This document shows, piece by piece, positions 7,002 through 16,101 of a stretch of 64,000 nt of DNA (the stretch's first letter is position 1; the number at the start of each line of letters is the position of its first letter). Where the stretch lies: contig NZ_CP108474.1 in assembly GCF_036226445.1 (NCBI RefSeq), positions 6,262,001 to 6,326,000 of the forward strand, given 5' to 3'. Under the pieces are notes generated by a model, which ran no database searches, was not told the origin of the DNA, and saw only the letters and a program-made list of their open reading frames with translations. The DNA comes from Streptomyces sp. NBC_01255 (GTDB lineage Bacteria; Actinomycetota; Actinomycetes; Streptomycetales; Streptomycetaceae). Position numbers and translations under genes: made by a program.

Positions 7002-10000
7002 GTGCGCTACTCCCTGCTCGGCCCGACCCTCGCCCATACGCCCGACGGCGCCGACGTGACCGTCGGCGGCCCGAGGGTGCGCGCGCTGCTGACCGTCCTC
7101 GCCCTGCGGGCCGGCCGGACCGTGCCCGTGCCCGACCTCGTCGACGAGGTCTGGTACGGCGACGAGCCGCCCGCCGACGCGGTCGCCGCGCTCCAGGCGC
7201 TCGTCGGGCGGCTGCGCCGGGCCCTCGGCCGTACCGCGGTGATCTCGGCCGACGGCGGCTACCGGCTCGACGCCCGGCCCGAGGACGTCGACGCCCACCG
7301 CTTCGAGCGGCTCGCGGCCGAGGGCGTGGCCGCCCTCTCCGGTGGGGACGCCGTGCGGGCCGCCGCGCTCCTCGACGAGGCGCTCGGCCTGTGGCGCGGT
7401 TCCGCCCTCGCCGACCTGCCGGACCGGGACGCCGAGGCCGGCCGCTGGGAAGCCCGCCGTCTCGACGCCCGCCGCGCCCGGCTCGGCGCAGCCCTGGCCC
7501 TGGGCGAGGCGGCCGCCGCCCTCCCCGAACTGACCGCCCTCAGCGCCGCCCACCCGCTCGACGAGCCCCTCCAGGCCCTCCGTATCCGGGCCCTGCGGGA
7601 CACCGGCCGCGCGGCCGAGGCGCTCGCCGCGTACGAGTCGGTCCGCCGCGCCCTCGCCAACCGCCTCGGCACCGACCCCTCCCCGGCCCTGCGCACCCTC
7701 CACGCGGAGCTGCTCGCCCCGGCACCGCCCGCGTCGCCCGCACCGCCCGCGCCGCCCGCGAAGCCGGAGGCGTCGAAGCCGCCGAAGCCGCCCGTGCCCG
7801 GGAACCTCCGCGCCCGGCTCACCAGCTTCGTCGGGCGGGACGAGGACATCACCGCCCTCCAGGAGTCCCTGCGGACGGCCCGGCTCGTCACCCTCCTCGG
7901 GCCCGGCGGCGCCGGGAAGACCCGGCTCTCGCAGGAGGCGGCCGAGCGCGGGGCCGAGGCCTGGCCGGACGGCGTGTGGGTCGCCGAACTCGCCGCCGTC
8001 ACCGACCCGGAGGCCGTCCCCGAGGCCGTACTCGCGGCCGTCGGCGCCCGGGAGACCGTGTTGCGCGGCGCGGGCGCCGAGGAACTGCGCGGCGGGGGCG
8101 ACCCGCTCGACCGGCTCGTCGAGCACTGCGCCGGGCGGCGGATGCTGCTGCTCCTCGACAACTGCGAGCACCTCGTCGCGGCCGCCGCCGAGCTCGCCGA
8201 GGCCCTCCTCGCCCGCTGCCCCGGACTGCGGGTCCTGGCGACGAGCCGGGAGCCGTTGGGGGTGCCGGGGGAGGTGCTGAGTCCGCTGGGGCCGTTGCCG
8301 GTGGAGATGGCGTTGCGGCTTCTGGGTGAGCGGGGTGCGGCGGCGCGGCCGGGTTTCCGGGTCGGGGACGATCCGGGGGCGGAGGAGGAGGTGTGTCGTC
8401 GTCTTGACGGGTTGCCGTTGGCGATCGAGTTGGCTGCGGCGCGGTTGCGGTTGTTGTCGGTGCGGCAGATCGCGGAGCGGCTTGACGATCGTTTCCGGTT
8501 GTTGACGTCGGGGGCGCGGACGGTGTTGCCGCGTCAGCAGACGTTGCGGGCGGTGGTGGACTGGTCGTGGGAGTTGCTGGACGGGGCGGAGCGGGCGGTG
8601 TTGCGGCGGCTCGCGGTGTTCACGGGCGGGTGTGATCTGGCGGCGGTGGAGATGGTGTGCGCCGAAGACCGGGATGGTGACGTCCTGGACGTCCTCGGTG
8701 CCCTTGTCGACAAGTCGCTCGTGGTCGCGGGGCCGGGTCCCGAGGGTGAGGGGATGCGGTTCCGGCTGCTTGAGACGGTGGCGGAGTACGCGGGGGAGCG
8801 GCTGGACGAGGCCGGTGAGCGGGCGGCGACCGAGCGGCGCCACCTCACGTACTACCGCGAGCTGGCCCGCCGTACCGACCCCGAGCTCCGCGGTGCCGGA
8901 CAGGTCGCCGCCATCACCCGGTTCGGGACCGAGTACGGCAACCTCCGCACCGCCCTGCGCCGGGCCGTCGCCGCCCGCGACGAGGACGAGGCGCTCGTCC
9001 TCGTCCACTCCCTGCTCTGGTACTGGCAGATGCGCGACCTGCGCACCGACGCCCTGCACTGGGCCCGGGCCGCCGCCGGCCTCGGGCCCGACCCGTTCAC
9101 GCCGCCCGCCGCCCCCGTCGTCCCCCTCCACGAGCCGTGCACGGCCGCGCCGCCGCCGCTCTCCGAGGAGCACCGCTGGGAGGCCCGGCGCGGGGTGCGG
9201 CTCGTCGAGCTCCTCAACATGGACCACGAGACCGGACGCTGGACCAGCCCCGAGGGCGTGGACCGGCTCCGTGAGATGACCACCGTCTACGAGCCCGGGC
9301 TGCCCCAGACCTGCCGGCTGCCCGGCTCCTTCGCCGTCTTCGCTATCCTCCTCATCGGCGAGGCCGGCCGGCTCCGCGGGATCCTCGACACGACCGTCGA
9401 GGCCTGCCGTCGCCACGGCTACGACTGGGAGCTCGCCAACGCCCTCCAGCTGCGCGCCAACATGTTCGCCAACCGGGCCGACTGGGCCGTCGAGGCGGGC
9501 GCCGACGCCGACGAGGGCCTGGAGATCTTCGTCCGCCTCGGCGATGCCTGGGGCGCGGCCGAGGCGCTCTCCGCCCGCGGGGAGGCCCGCGAGCGCCGGC
9601 TCGAATTCGAGGACGCGGCCGAGGACTTCGCCGCCGCCATCGGCTACGCGGAGAAGATCGGCGCGCAGTCGCAGACGGCCCTGCTGCGGGCCCGGTACGC
9701 CGACATCCTCGTCCAGCTCGGGCGGATCGACGAGGGGGAGGCGATCCTCCGCGAGATCGTGGAGGGCGGACACACCTGGGGCCACGAACCCCTGCTCGGC
9801 GCCCGGCTGTTCCTCGGCATGGCGCTCGGCCGCACCGGCAGGACCGCCGAGGCCCGCGAGCACCTGCTCGCGCTGCGGGGGGAGTTCGGCTCCGAGACCC
9901 TCTCCATCTTCGAGGGCTTCACGCTCGGCAGCCTGGGCTGGCTGGACAATGTGGACGGGCGGTACGCCTCCGCCCTGGACCTCGCCGCGCAGGGGTACGA

Positions 10001-10334
10001 GCGTTCCCTCGGCCCGCTGTCGATGATGGTCGCCCCGCAGATGCCGACGGTCCATCTCGCCACTGCGGCCTGGGCGTTGGGAGGTCTCGGCGGAGCGGAG
10101 GCGCGGACCGGTGCGGTGCTGCTCGGCGCCCGGGAAGGCCTGGTGCCGCCGGGGCACCTGGCGCCGCCGCTGGAGCGGGAGAACCTGGACCAAGCGACGG
10201 AGACTGTCAGGTCCGTCCTCGGCGAGGCCGAGTTCGTGGCGGCATACGCCGAAGGCGGCGGCCTCTCCATGGAAGAGACCGCCGCCCTGCTCGGCCGCGC
10301 TGCCGACGCGATCAGTGAGCGCGCCGAGTCCTGA
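7002..10334 (+). CDS. AfsR/SARP-type transcriptional regulator with NB-ARC and TPR domains
   Basis: This is a 1110-residue ATP-dependent DNA-binding regulator. Order: OmpR-like winged helix (about 1-90), bacterial transcriptional activation domain (90-240), Ala/Pro linker (240-266), NB-ARC ATPase with P-loop GPGGAGKT (about 300) and LLLLDNCEHL (about 382), then helical TPR-like repeats to the end. The GTG start (VRYSLLGPTLAHT) is preferred over an ATG three codons upstream because GGAG lies 9 bases before it. No biosynthetic cluster is adjacent, so the targets are unknown. The ATPase C-terminal part uses quite different codons from the rest (see findings). Confidence 0.9.
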   Translation: MRYSLLGPTLAHTPDGADVTVGGPRVRALLTVLALRAGRTVPVPDLVDEVWYGDEPPADAVAALQALVGRLRRALGRTAVISADGGYRLDARPEDVDAHRFERLAAEGVAALSGGDAVRAAALLDEALGLWRGSALADLPDRDAEAGRWEARRLDARRARLGAALALGEAAAALPELTALSAAHPLDEPLQALRIRALRDTGRAAEALAAYESVRRALANRLGTDPSPALRTLHAELLAPAPPASPAPPAPPAKPEASKPPKPPVPGNLRARLTSFVGRDEDITALQESLRTARLVTLLGPGGAGKTRLSQEAAERGAEAWPDGVWVAELAAVTDPEAVPEAVLAAVGARETVLRGAGAEELRGGGDPLDRLVEHCAGRRMLLLLDNCEHLVAAAAELAEALLARCPGLRVLATSREPLGVPGEVLSPLGPLPVEMALRLLGERGAAARPGFRVGDDPGAEEEVCRRLDGLPLAIELAAARLRLLSVRQIAERLDDRFRLLTSGARTVLPRQQTLRAVVDWSWELLDGAERAVLRRLAVFTGGCDLAAVEMVCAEDRDGDVLDVLGALVDKSLVVAGPGPEGEGMRFRLLETVAEYAGERLDEAGERAATERRHLTYYRELARRTDPELRGAGQVAAITRFGTEYGNLRTALRRAVAARDEDEALVLVHSLLWYWQMRDLRTDALHWARAAAGLGPDPFTPPAAPVVPLHEPCTAAPPPLSEEHRWEARRGVRLVELLNMDHETGRWTSPEGVDRLREMTTVYEPGLPQTCRLPGSFAVFAILLIGEAGRLRGILDTTVEACRRHGYDWELANALQLRANMFANRADWAVEAGADADEGLEIFVRLGDAWGAAEALSARGEARERRLEFEDAAEDFAAAIGYAEKIGAQSQTALLRARYADILVQLGRIDEGEAILREIVEGGHTWGHEPLLGARLFLGMALGRTGRTAEAREHLLALRGEFGSETLSIFEGFTLGSLGWLDNVDGRYASALDLAAQGYERSLGPLSMMVAPQMPTVHLATAAWALGGLGGAEARTGAVLLGAREGLVPPGHLAPPLERENLDQATETVRSVLGEAEFVAAYAEGGGLSMEETAALLGRAADAISERAES

Positions 10335-10335
10335 A

Positions 10336-10349
10336 CCCCGTATCCGGGG
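10336..10349. terminator. Short stem-loop between convergent genes
   Basis: CCCCG-tatc-CGGGG lies in the 21-base gap between the regulator and the ABC permease, which converge. The stem is only 5 bp, so this is a weak call. Confidence 0.35.
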
Positions 10350-10355
10350 CGCCGC

Positions 10356-11225
10356 TCAGACCTTCTTGCGGAACTTGGTGACCGCGAGCGGCGCCGTGAC
10401 GACCGTGATCACCACCGCCCAGCCGAGGGTCATCCACACCGAGTGGGCGACCGGACCGCCGTTGATCAGGTTGCGGGCGGCGTCGGCGAGGTTCGACAGC
10501 GGGTTGTAGTCGGTGAAGGTCTCCAGCCAGCCCGGCATCGACGTCGTCGGGGCGAAGATCGACGAGCCGAACTGGAGCGGCATCAGGACGAGCATCGCCA
10601 TGCCCTGGACGGCCTGGGCCGTGCTGAGGGTGAGCCCGAGCAGGATGAAGATCCACATCAGCGAGGCTCCGAAGACCATCGAGAGACCGATGGCGGCGAA
10701 GAGGTGGAGGACCGAGGTGTGGATCTCCAGGCCGAGCAGGAAGCCCATGCCGAGCAGGATCGCGGTGGCGATCAGCATCCGGCCGACCTCGACGACGATC
10801 TTCGCGATCAGGACGGAGGACCGGGCGATCGGCATCGTCCGGAACCGGTCCATGACCCCCTTCTTGAAGTCGTCGTTGATGCCCACACCGACGGCCATGG
10901 CGATGTTCATGCCCATCATCGCCATCAGGCCGGGCGTCACGTAGTTGACGTAGACGTCGTTGTTGCCCTTGCCCGAGATGGCGCCGCCGAAGACGTACAC
11001 GAACAGCAGGATGAAGATGATCGGCATCAGGACGGCGTCGAACATCGACTCCGGGTCCTGCTTGATCTGGAGGGCGTTGCGGCGGGCCAGCGCACCGATG
11101 TGGCGGAGATTGGCCCGCAGCCCGATCCGGCCCTCGGCGGACGGCGCGGGGCGCGCCGGAGCCGTCCTCGGCCCGTCGGCGGGCGACTTGGCGGCAGTGG
11201 TCGTGGTGGTCGTGGTCGTGCTCAT
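10356..11225 (-). CDS. ABC-2 type exporter permease (DrrB-like)
   Basis: This is the membrane half of a DrrAB-type exporter, 289 residues. A polar Thr/Ala/Pro-rich N-terminus of about 45 residues precedes six hydrophobic helices. The conserved DRFRTMPIARSSVLIAKI segment, the P-G-L-M-A-M-M-G-M-N loop and the closing YNPLSNLADAARNL are typical of the ABC-2/DrrB group. It overlaps the ATPase gene by ATGA (4 bases), which implies translational coupling. The substrate is unknown; relatives export drugs, lipids or antibiotics. Confidence 0.92.
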   Translation of the reverse strand: MSTTTTTTTTAAKSPADGPRTAPARPAPSAEGRIGLRANLRHIGALARRNALQIKQDPESMFDAVLMPIIFILLFVYVFGGAISGKGNNDVYVNYVTPGLMAMMGMNIAMAVGVGINDDFKKGVMDRFRTMPIARSSVLIAKIVVEVGRMLIATAILLGMGFLLGLEIHTSVLHLFAAIGLSMVFGASLMWIFILLGLTLSTAQAVQGMAMLVLMPLQFGSSIFAPTTSMPGWLETFTDYNPLSNLADAARNLINGGPVAHSVWMTLGWAVVITVVTAPLAVTKFRKKV

Positions 11226-12214
11226 GCGGCGACCTCCTCGCTGATCGCGTCGGACACGTCGGTCTTCTGGCCGGTGATCGCGAGGAACACCTCGTCCAGG
11301 CTGGGCAGATGGGTCCCGATGTGGGCGATGCCGAAGCCGCGGGCGCCGAGCAGCGCCACGACGGCGGTCAGCTGCTGGTCGGTGAGGATCGGCACGTACA
11401 GCGCGCCCTCGTCGGGCACGACGGTCGAGCCGGCGATGCCGTCGAGACCGGTCTCGCGGAGCGCGGCGGCCATCGCGGGCAGCTGGCCCGGGTCGACCGG
11501 GCGGATCTTCAGGGTCCGGCCGCCGACCTTCGCCTTGAGCTCGTCGACCCCGCCCTTGGCGATGACCTTGCCCTTGTCGACGACGGTCAGCTCGCTCGCG
11601 AGCTGCTCGGCCTCCTCCATGTACTGCGTGGTCAGCAGGACGGTGACGCCCTCGGAGACCATCCGGTGGACCTCGTCCCACACCTCGTTGCGGGTGCGCG
11701 GGTCGAGACCGGTCGTCGGCTCGTCCAGGTAGAGGACGGAGGGCTGTCCGATCATCGAGGCGGCGAGGTCGAGCCGGCGGCGCATACCGCCGGAGTAGGT
11801 CATCGCGGGCCGCTTGGCGGCGTCGGTCAGCGAGAAGCGCTCCAGCATCTCGTCGGACCGGCGGCGGGCGTCCTGCCGGGACAGGTCGAGCAGCCGCCCG
11901 ATCATGTAGAGGTTCTCGAAGCCGGAGAGCTTCTCGTCGACCGAGGCGTACTGGCCGGTGAGGCCTATGGTGCGGCGCAGCTGGCGGGGGTGCTTCACCA
12001 CGTCGTAGCCGGCGACGGTGGCGGTCCCGGCGTCCGGGACGAGGAGGGTGGACAGGCAGCGGACGAGGGTGGTCTTCCCGGCGCCGTTCGGTCCGAGGAC
12101 CCCGAGGACGGTGCCCTCCCGGACGTCCAGGTCGACCCCGTCGAGGGCCTTCGTCGCGCCGAAGTGCTTCACGAGGCCCCGGACCTCGACGGCGTTGGTG
12201 TGTGATCGCGTCAT
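11222..12214 (-). CDS. ABC exporter ATPase (DrrA-like)
   Basis: This 330-residue cytosolic ATPase partners the downstream permease. Walker A is GPNGAGKTT, the signature is YSGGMRRRLDLA, and Walker B is VLYLDEPTTGLDP; TTQYMEEAEQLA carries the switch region and the C-terminal DUF4162-like extension typical of DrrA follows. The start MTRSHTNAVEVRGLVKHFG places the first beta strand correctly. No ribosome site is visible before it. A strong hairpin (12259-12297) separates it from panB upstream. Confidence 0.94.
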   Translation of the reverse strand: MTRSHTNAVEVRGLVKHFGATKALDGVDLDVREGTVLGVLGPNGAGKTTLVRCLSTLLVPDAGTATVAGYDVVKHPRQLRRTIGLTGQYASVDEKLSGFENLYMIGRLLDLSRQDARRRSDEMLERFSLTDAAKRPAMTYSGGMRRRLDLAASMIGQPSVLYLDEPTTGLDPRTRNEVWDEVHRMVSEGVTVLLTTQYMEEAEQLASELTVVDKGKVIAKGGVDELKAKVGGRTLKIRPVDPGQLPAMAAALRETGLDGIAGSTVVPDEGALYVPILTDQQLTAVVALLGARGFGIAHIGTHLPSLDEVFLAITGQKTDVSDAISEEVAA

Positions 12215-12258
12215 GGCAGTACTACACCAGCCGCCACCGACAATCCCCCGACAGACGA

Positions 12259-12297
12259 CCGACAGCCCGCCGATGGGGGATGTCGGCGGGCTGTCGG
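12259..12297. terminator. Strong stem-loop downstream of panB
   Basis: This is a perfect 15-bp stem (CCGACAGCCCGCCGA with TCGGCGGGCTGTCGG) and a 9-base loop. It stands about 37 bases past the panB stop and upstream of the ABC operon, so it should insulate the two leftward units. Confidence 0.85.
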
Positions 12298-12333
12298 AGG
12301 TGCCGCAGTGGCTCCGGGGGGCTGGCTGTGGAT

Positions 12334-13197
12334 CTAGTGGAAGGTGTGCTCCTCGGCGGGGAACTCCCCGCCGGAGACGTCCTCCGCGAAGGCGCGCGCG
12401 GCGTCGCCGAGCGTCTCGCGGAGGTTGGCGTACTGCTTGGTGAAGCGCGGGACCTTGCCGCCGGTCAGACCGGCCATGTCGGTCCAGACGAGGACCTGCG
12501 CGTCGGTGCCGGCGCCCGCGCCGATGCCGACGGTCGGGATGTGCAGCGAGCGGGTGACCTCGGCGGCCAGCTCGGCCGGTACGAGTTCGAGGACGACCGC
12601 GAAGGCGCCCGCGTCCTGTGCCGCCTTGGCGTCGCTGAGCAGCCGGTGGGCGGCCTCGTCGGTACGGCCCTGCACCCGGTAGCCCATCGTGTTGACGGAC
12701 TGCGGGGTGAGGCCGAGGTGGGACATGACGGGGATGCCGGCCTGGACGAGCAGCTCGGTCTGGGCCAGGGAACGCTCGCCGCCCTCCAGCTTGACCGCGT
12801 GGACGCCCGCGTCCTTGATCAGCCGGGTGGCGTTGCGCAGGGCCTGGACGGGCCCTTCCTGGTACGAGCCGAAGGGGAGGTCGCCGACGACGAGGGCGCG
12901 CTTCGTGCCCCGGACGACGGCGGCGGAGAGGAACGTCATCTCGTCCATCGTGACCGGCACGGTGGTCTCGTAGCCGAGGTGACAGTTGCCCATCGAGTCG
13001 CCGACGAGGATCACGGGGATGCCGGCCTCGTCGAAGACGGAGGCGGTCATCGCGTCGTAGGCGGTGAGCATGGGCCACTTCTCGCCGCGGGCCTTGGCGG
13101 CGGCGATGTCGTGGACGGTGATGCGGCGCGTGCCCTTGCCGCCGTACAGCGCCTTGCTGCTGTCGGCGGGTGATTTCTGGGCAGCCTGAAGCGTCAT
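12334..13197 (-). CDS. panB: 3-methyl-2-oxobutanoate hydroxymethyltransferase
   Basis: This is the first committed enzyme of pantothenate synthesis: ketoisovalerate plus methylene-THF gives ketopantoate. Seen: MLTAYDAMTASVFDEAGIP, the Mg-binding VGDSMGNCHLGY, TTVPVTMDEM, VKLEGG and HLGLTPQSVN, and GAGAGTDAQVLVWTDM near the C-terminus. The length of 287 is slightly above the family norm because of a polar 30-residue N-terminus. The ATG is supported by GAAGGAG 8 bases upstream; another in-frame ATG at 13218 is less likely. No other pan gene is adjacent. Confidence 0.96.
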   Translation of the reverse strand: MTLQAAQKSPADSSKALYGGKGTRRITVHDIAAAKARGEKWPMLTAYDAMTASVFDEAGIPVILVGDSMGNCHLGYETTVPVTMDEMTFLSAAVVRGTKRALVVGDLPFGSYQEGPVQALRNATRLIKDAGVHAVKLEGGERSLAQTELLVQAGIPVMSHLGLTPQSVNTMGYRVQGRTDEAAHRLLSDAKAAQDAGAFAVVLELVPAELAAEVTRSLHIPTVGIGAGAGTDAQVLVWTDMAGLTGGKVPRFTKQYANLRETLGDAARAFAEDVSGGEFPAEEHTFH

Positions 13198-13364
13198 GGG
13201 AAACGGCTCCTTCGTCATCTCGAGGCGCCCTGACGGCGTCCCCGGACCACATCCATGGTGGCACTTCGCCGGGCGGGCGGGGAAGTGGGCCGGAGTGGCG
13301 CTCTTCACACGGGCGTGACGTGTAGGCGCGACGGGTCGGCGCAACGTAAAGCCTCCGTCATGCT

Positions 13365-13393
13365 TTTCGATACGAGACGGTCTCGTATCGAAA
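13365..13393. promoter_or_regulatory. Perfect palindromic operator for the TetR-type regulator
   Basis: Two 14-base arms (TTTCGATACGAGAC and its complement) flank a single G. This is a typical TetR-family operator core (ACGAGAC/GTCTCGT). A TAGGGT hexamer at 13400-13405 lies 7 bases before the ATG of the MFS gene, so the operator would overlap the -35 zone of a leaderless promoter. The likely ligand is the TetR encoded at 15208, downstream of the exporter. Confidence 0.85.
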
Positions 13394-13412
13394 TGAGGTT
13401 AGGGTGGTCGGC

Positions 13413-15122
13413 ATGTCGCAGCCGTCCCCTGCTCCCGGTCCTTCCCCTGCCCTCGCCCCGCCCCGAGTCCCCGAGGCCGTCCACCGGCGCCGCTGGGCCG
13501 TCCTCGGCGTCCTGATGCTCAGCCTGCTGATCGTCGTCCTCGACAACTCGATCCTGAACGTCGCGGTCAAGACGATCGCCGCCCCCGCGCCCACCGGCAT
13601 CGGCGCCACCCAGAGCGAGCTGGAGTGGTCGATCAACTCCTACACGCTCGTCTTCGCCGGCCTCCTCTTCACCTCCGGCCTGCTCGGCGACCGCCTCGGC
13701 CGCAAGAAGGTGCTGCTCTTCGGCATCACCGTCTTCGGCATCGGCTCCGCCCTCGCCGCCTTCTCCGGCTCCCCGGGCGAGCTCATCGCCTACCGGGCCG
13801 TCATGGGCCTCGGCGCCGCGTTCGTCATGCCCGCGACCCTCGCCGTCCTCATGAACGTCTTCGAGCGGGACGAGCAGCCCAAGGCCATCGGCATCTGGGC
13901 CGGCAGCGTCGGCCTCGCCATCGCGATCGGACCGATCACCGGCGGCATCCTGCTCGAACACTTCTGGTGGGGATCGATCTTCCTCGTCAACGTGCCCGTC
14001 GTGCTCCTCGCCCTCGCGCTCATGATGTGGCTGGTCCCCGACTCCAGGGACCCGAAGCCGGGCCGGATCGACATACCCGGCGTGCTGCTCTCCGTCCTCG
14101 GACTCGTCCTCCTCGTGTACGGGATCATCCGCGGCGGCGAGCTGGCGAGCTTCACCGACCTCACCGTCCTCGCCCCGGTCCTCGGCGGCCTCGGCGTCCT
14201 CGCCCTCTTCGTCCTGCACGAGCGGCGCAGCGACCACCCGGCCATCGACATGGCGTACTTCAGGAAGCCCGCGTTCTCGGCGGCCGTCGCCGCGATCGCG
14301 CTCGTCTTCTTCGCCCTCATGGGCGTGACCTTCTTCTCCGCCTTCTACCTGCAGAGCGTGCGCGGCTACAGCGCGCTGCAGTCCGGGCTGCTCATCCTGC
14401 CGCTCGCCGTCGCCCAGATGGTGTTCGCGCCCCGGGCGCGGCTCGTCGTGGACCGCTTCGGCGCGAAGGCCGTGTGCACCGCCGGCATGCTGCTCGTCGC
14501 CGCGGGCCTCGCCGCCTTCGCCCTCTTCGACGCCTCGACGCCGATCTGGGCGATGGAGGTCGTCTTCTTCCTCCAGGGCGCCGGAATGGCACACATCATG
14601 CCGCCGGTCACGGTCGCGATCATGCAGGCGCTGCCCCGCGAGAAGGCGGGCTCGGGCTCGGCCGTCAACAACACCTTCCGGCAGGTCGGCGGCGCCATGG
14701 GCGTGGCCGTCCTCGGCTCGGTGCTCTCCTCCCAGTACCGCGGCGAGATCGAGGGACACCTCGGCGGCGTCCCGGCAGCCCTGCGCGACACGGCGGGCGA
14801 GTCCATCGAGGCGACGCTCGCGGTCGCGGAGAAGCTCGGCCCGGCCGGCCGGAACCTCGTGGCCCCCGCGTACGACGCCTTCCTCGACGCCATGCACGTC
14901 ACGGCGATCGCCTCGGCGGTGATCGCCCTCGTCGGCGCGGCCGTGGTGGCTGCCTTCCTCCCGGGCCGTACGCCGCGGGGCGCCGCGCCGGACGGCGCGG
15001 CGCCGGGAGCGGCCCCGGGCACGGCTCCGGCCCCGGACGGTGCGGCCGCTCCGGACGGCGGCGCCCGGCGGGCCTCCGTACCCGCGCCCGGCGCCGAGGC
15101 GGGAGAATCGGCCCGTCGATAG
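13413..15122 (+). CDS. MFS multidrug exporter, 14-helix EmrB/QacA type
   Basis: This is a proton-driven drug exporter of 569 residues. Seen: motif [18 protein letters not shown] in helix 1, the loop [16 protein letters not shown], and [20 protein letters not shown] (motif C-like), with 14 hydrophobic segments in all. After about residue 520 the tail is Ala/Pro/Gly-rich and low-complexity. It is followed 85 bases later by a TetR gene and preceded by that regulator's probable operator, so exporter and repressor likely form a drug-inducible unit. Confidence 0.93.
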   Translation: MSQPSPAPGPSPALAPPRVPEAVHRRRWAVLGVLMLSLLIVVLDNSILNVAVKTIAAPAPTGIGATQSELEWSINSYTLVFAGLLFTSGLLGDRLGRKKVLLFGITVFGIGSALAAFSGSPGELIAYRAVMGLGAAFVMPATLAVLMNVFERDEQPKAIGIWAGSVGLAIAIGPITGGILLEHFWWGSIFLVNVPVVLLALALMMWLVPDSRDPKPGRIDIPGVLLSVLGLVLLVYGIIRGGELASFTDLTVLAPVLGGLGVLALFVLHERRSDHPAIDMAYFRKPAFSAAVAAIALVFFALMGVTFFSAFYLQSVRGYSALQSGLLILPLAVAQMVFAPRARLVVDRFGAKAVCTAGMLLVAAGLAAFALFDASTPIWAMEVVFFLQGAGMAHIMPPVTVAIMQALPREKAGSGSAVNNTFRQVGGAMGVAVLGSVLSSQYRGEIEGHLGGVPAALRDTAGESIEATLAVAEKLGPAGRNLVAPAYDAFLDAMHVTAIASAVIALVGAAVVAAFLPGRTPRGAAPDGAAPGAAPGTAPAPDGAAAPDGGARRASVPAPGAEAGESARR

Positions 15123-15149
15123 ACCGACAGGCCGACAGACCGACAGGCC
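15121..15149. repeat. Short direct repeat between exporter and TetR genes
   Basis: GACCGACAGGCC occurs at 15122 and 15138 separated by GACA, with a further partial copy at about 15171. It straddles the stop of the MFS gene. It is probably a slippage product. Confidence 0.5.
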
Positions 15150-15207
15150 CGGAGGTCTGCGAGCCCACAGACCGACGGACGGTCACCGGAGGAGAGGCGG
15201 AGCGCAC

Positions 15208-15879
15208 GTGTCGCTGCAGGACGGCGGGACCCCGGAACCCCACGACGACGGGCCGCGCCCCGTGGACTGCGGAGGCCCGGGCCCCGAGGCGGGGCCCGCC
15301 CGGCGCGGCCGGCCGCGGAGCGAGGCCGCCGAGCAGGCGATCTTCGACGCGGCCATCGCGCTCCTGGAGGGCGGCACCCCGCTCGCCGAGCTGTCCATCG
15401 AGAAGCTCGCCCGCACCGCCGGCGTCGGCAAGGCCACCATCTACCGGCGCTGGCCCGGCAAGGAGGAGCTCTTCGTCGACCTGCTCCGCTCCGTGGAGCT
15501 CCCGGACCCGGTGCTGCCCGGCACCTCGGTCCGGGACGACCTCGTCACGCTCCTGGAGTCGATCCGGCAGCGGGGCCTCGCCAAGCGGACCTCCGCCCTC
15601 CTGCACAACGTGTTCTCGCAGATGCAGCTCTATCCGAAGCTGTGGGACACGTACCACCACACCGTGATCGAGCCGCGCCGCCGCCTCGGCCTGGACGCGG
15701 TGCGGCGGGGGATGGAGCGGGGCGAGATCCGCGACGACCTCGACGTCGAGCTCGTCAACGACCTCTTCACGGGCCCCCTGCTCCTCCGTACCGTCATCCG
15801 CCCCGGCGGCACCCTGGAGCCCGGCCTCGCCGAGCGGATCGTCGACACCGTCCTCGAAGGCCTGCGCCCCCGCACCTGA
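15208..15879 (+). CDS. TetR-family repressor of the adjacent exporter
   Basis: This 223-residue regulator has a roughly 35-residue Gly/Pro-rich N-terminal extension before the TetR HTH (LSIEKLARTAGVGKATIYRR then WPGKEELFVDLL). The rest is the helical ligand-binding domain, TetR_C type. The GTG start (VSLQDGGTPEP) is chosen because GGAGGAGAGG lies upstream; farther in-frame starts lack one. It sits behind the MFS exporter in the same direction and probably binds the 29-bp palindrome at 13365 and thereby its own operon. Confidence 0.9.
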   Translation: MSLQDGGTPEPHDDGPRPVDCGGPGPEAGPARRGRPRSEAAEQAIFDAAIALLEGGTPLAELSIEKLARTAGVGKATIYRRWPGKEELFVDLLRSVELPDPVLPGTSVRDDLVTLLESIRQRGLAKRTSALLHNVFSQMQLYPKLWDTYHHTVIEPRRRLGLDAVRRGMERGEIRDDLDVELVNDLFTGPLLLRTVIRPGGTLEPGLAERIVDTVLEGLRPRT

Positions 15880-15880
15880 T

Positions 15881-15913
15881 CCGGCCCGCACTCGGCCCGC
15901 ACCCGGCCCGCAC
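15881..15913. repeat. Three-copy 11-base tandem repeat
   Basis: Three copies of yCGGCCCGCAC follow the TetR stop. Looser copies (CACCCGATCCTCACCCGA) continue to about 15945. It has no obvious coding role. Confidence 0.6.
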
Positions 15914-16101
15914 CCGATCCTCACCCGACGTGCACCCGACCCGTACGAATGTGCGCGTTCTGTCACAGGGACGCCACCCGCGCCACCTGCAGGAACCCGC
16001 CACGCACCAGTCTCGTCCCTGGGGGAGTACGACGGACCCGGGATCGCCTAGTGTCGGCACCGGGTCACGCAAGACGGCAAGGCAGCAGTGAGGACAGTGC
16101 G

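Noticed and set aside
6108..10193. Long leftward open frame opposite the AfsR-type regulator
   Set aside because: Only the last 264 codons (from 6902) show a real family (M50). The rest is a low-complexity shadow of the regulator gene.
5181..10334. Very long open frame running through npdG, the M50 protease and the regulator
   Set aside because: Upstream of about 7002 it is Arg/Pro/Gly-rich, the typical shadow of GC-rich coding DNA in another frame. The real regulator begins at 7002.
7002..13197. Antibiotic gene cluster around the AfsR-type regulator and DrrAB-type exporter
   Set aside because: No synthase, tailoring or resistance enzymes are nearby. The neighbours are housekeeping genes (panB, npdG).
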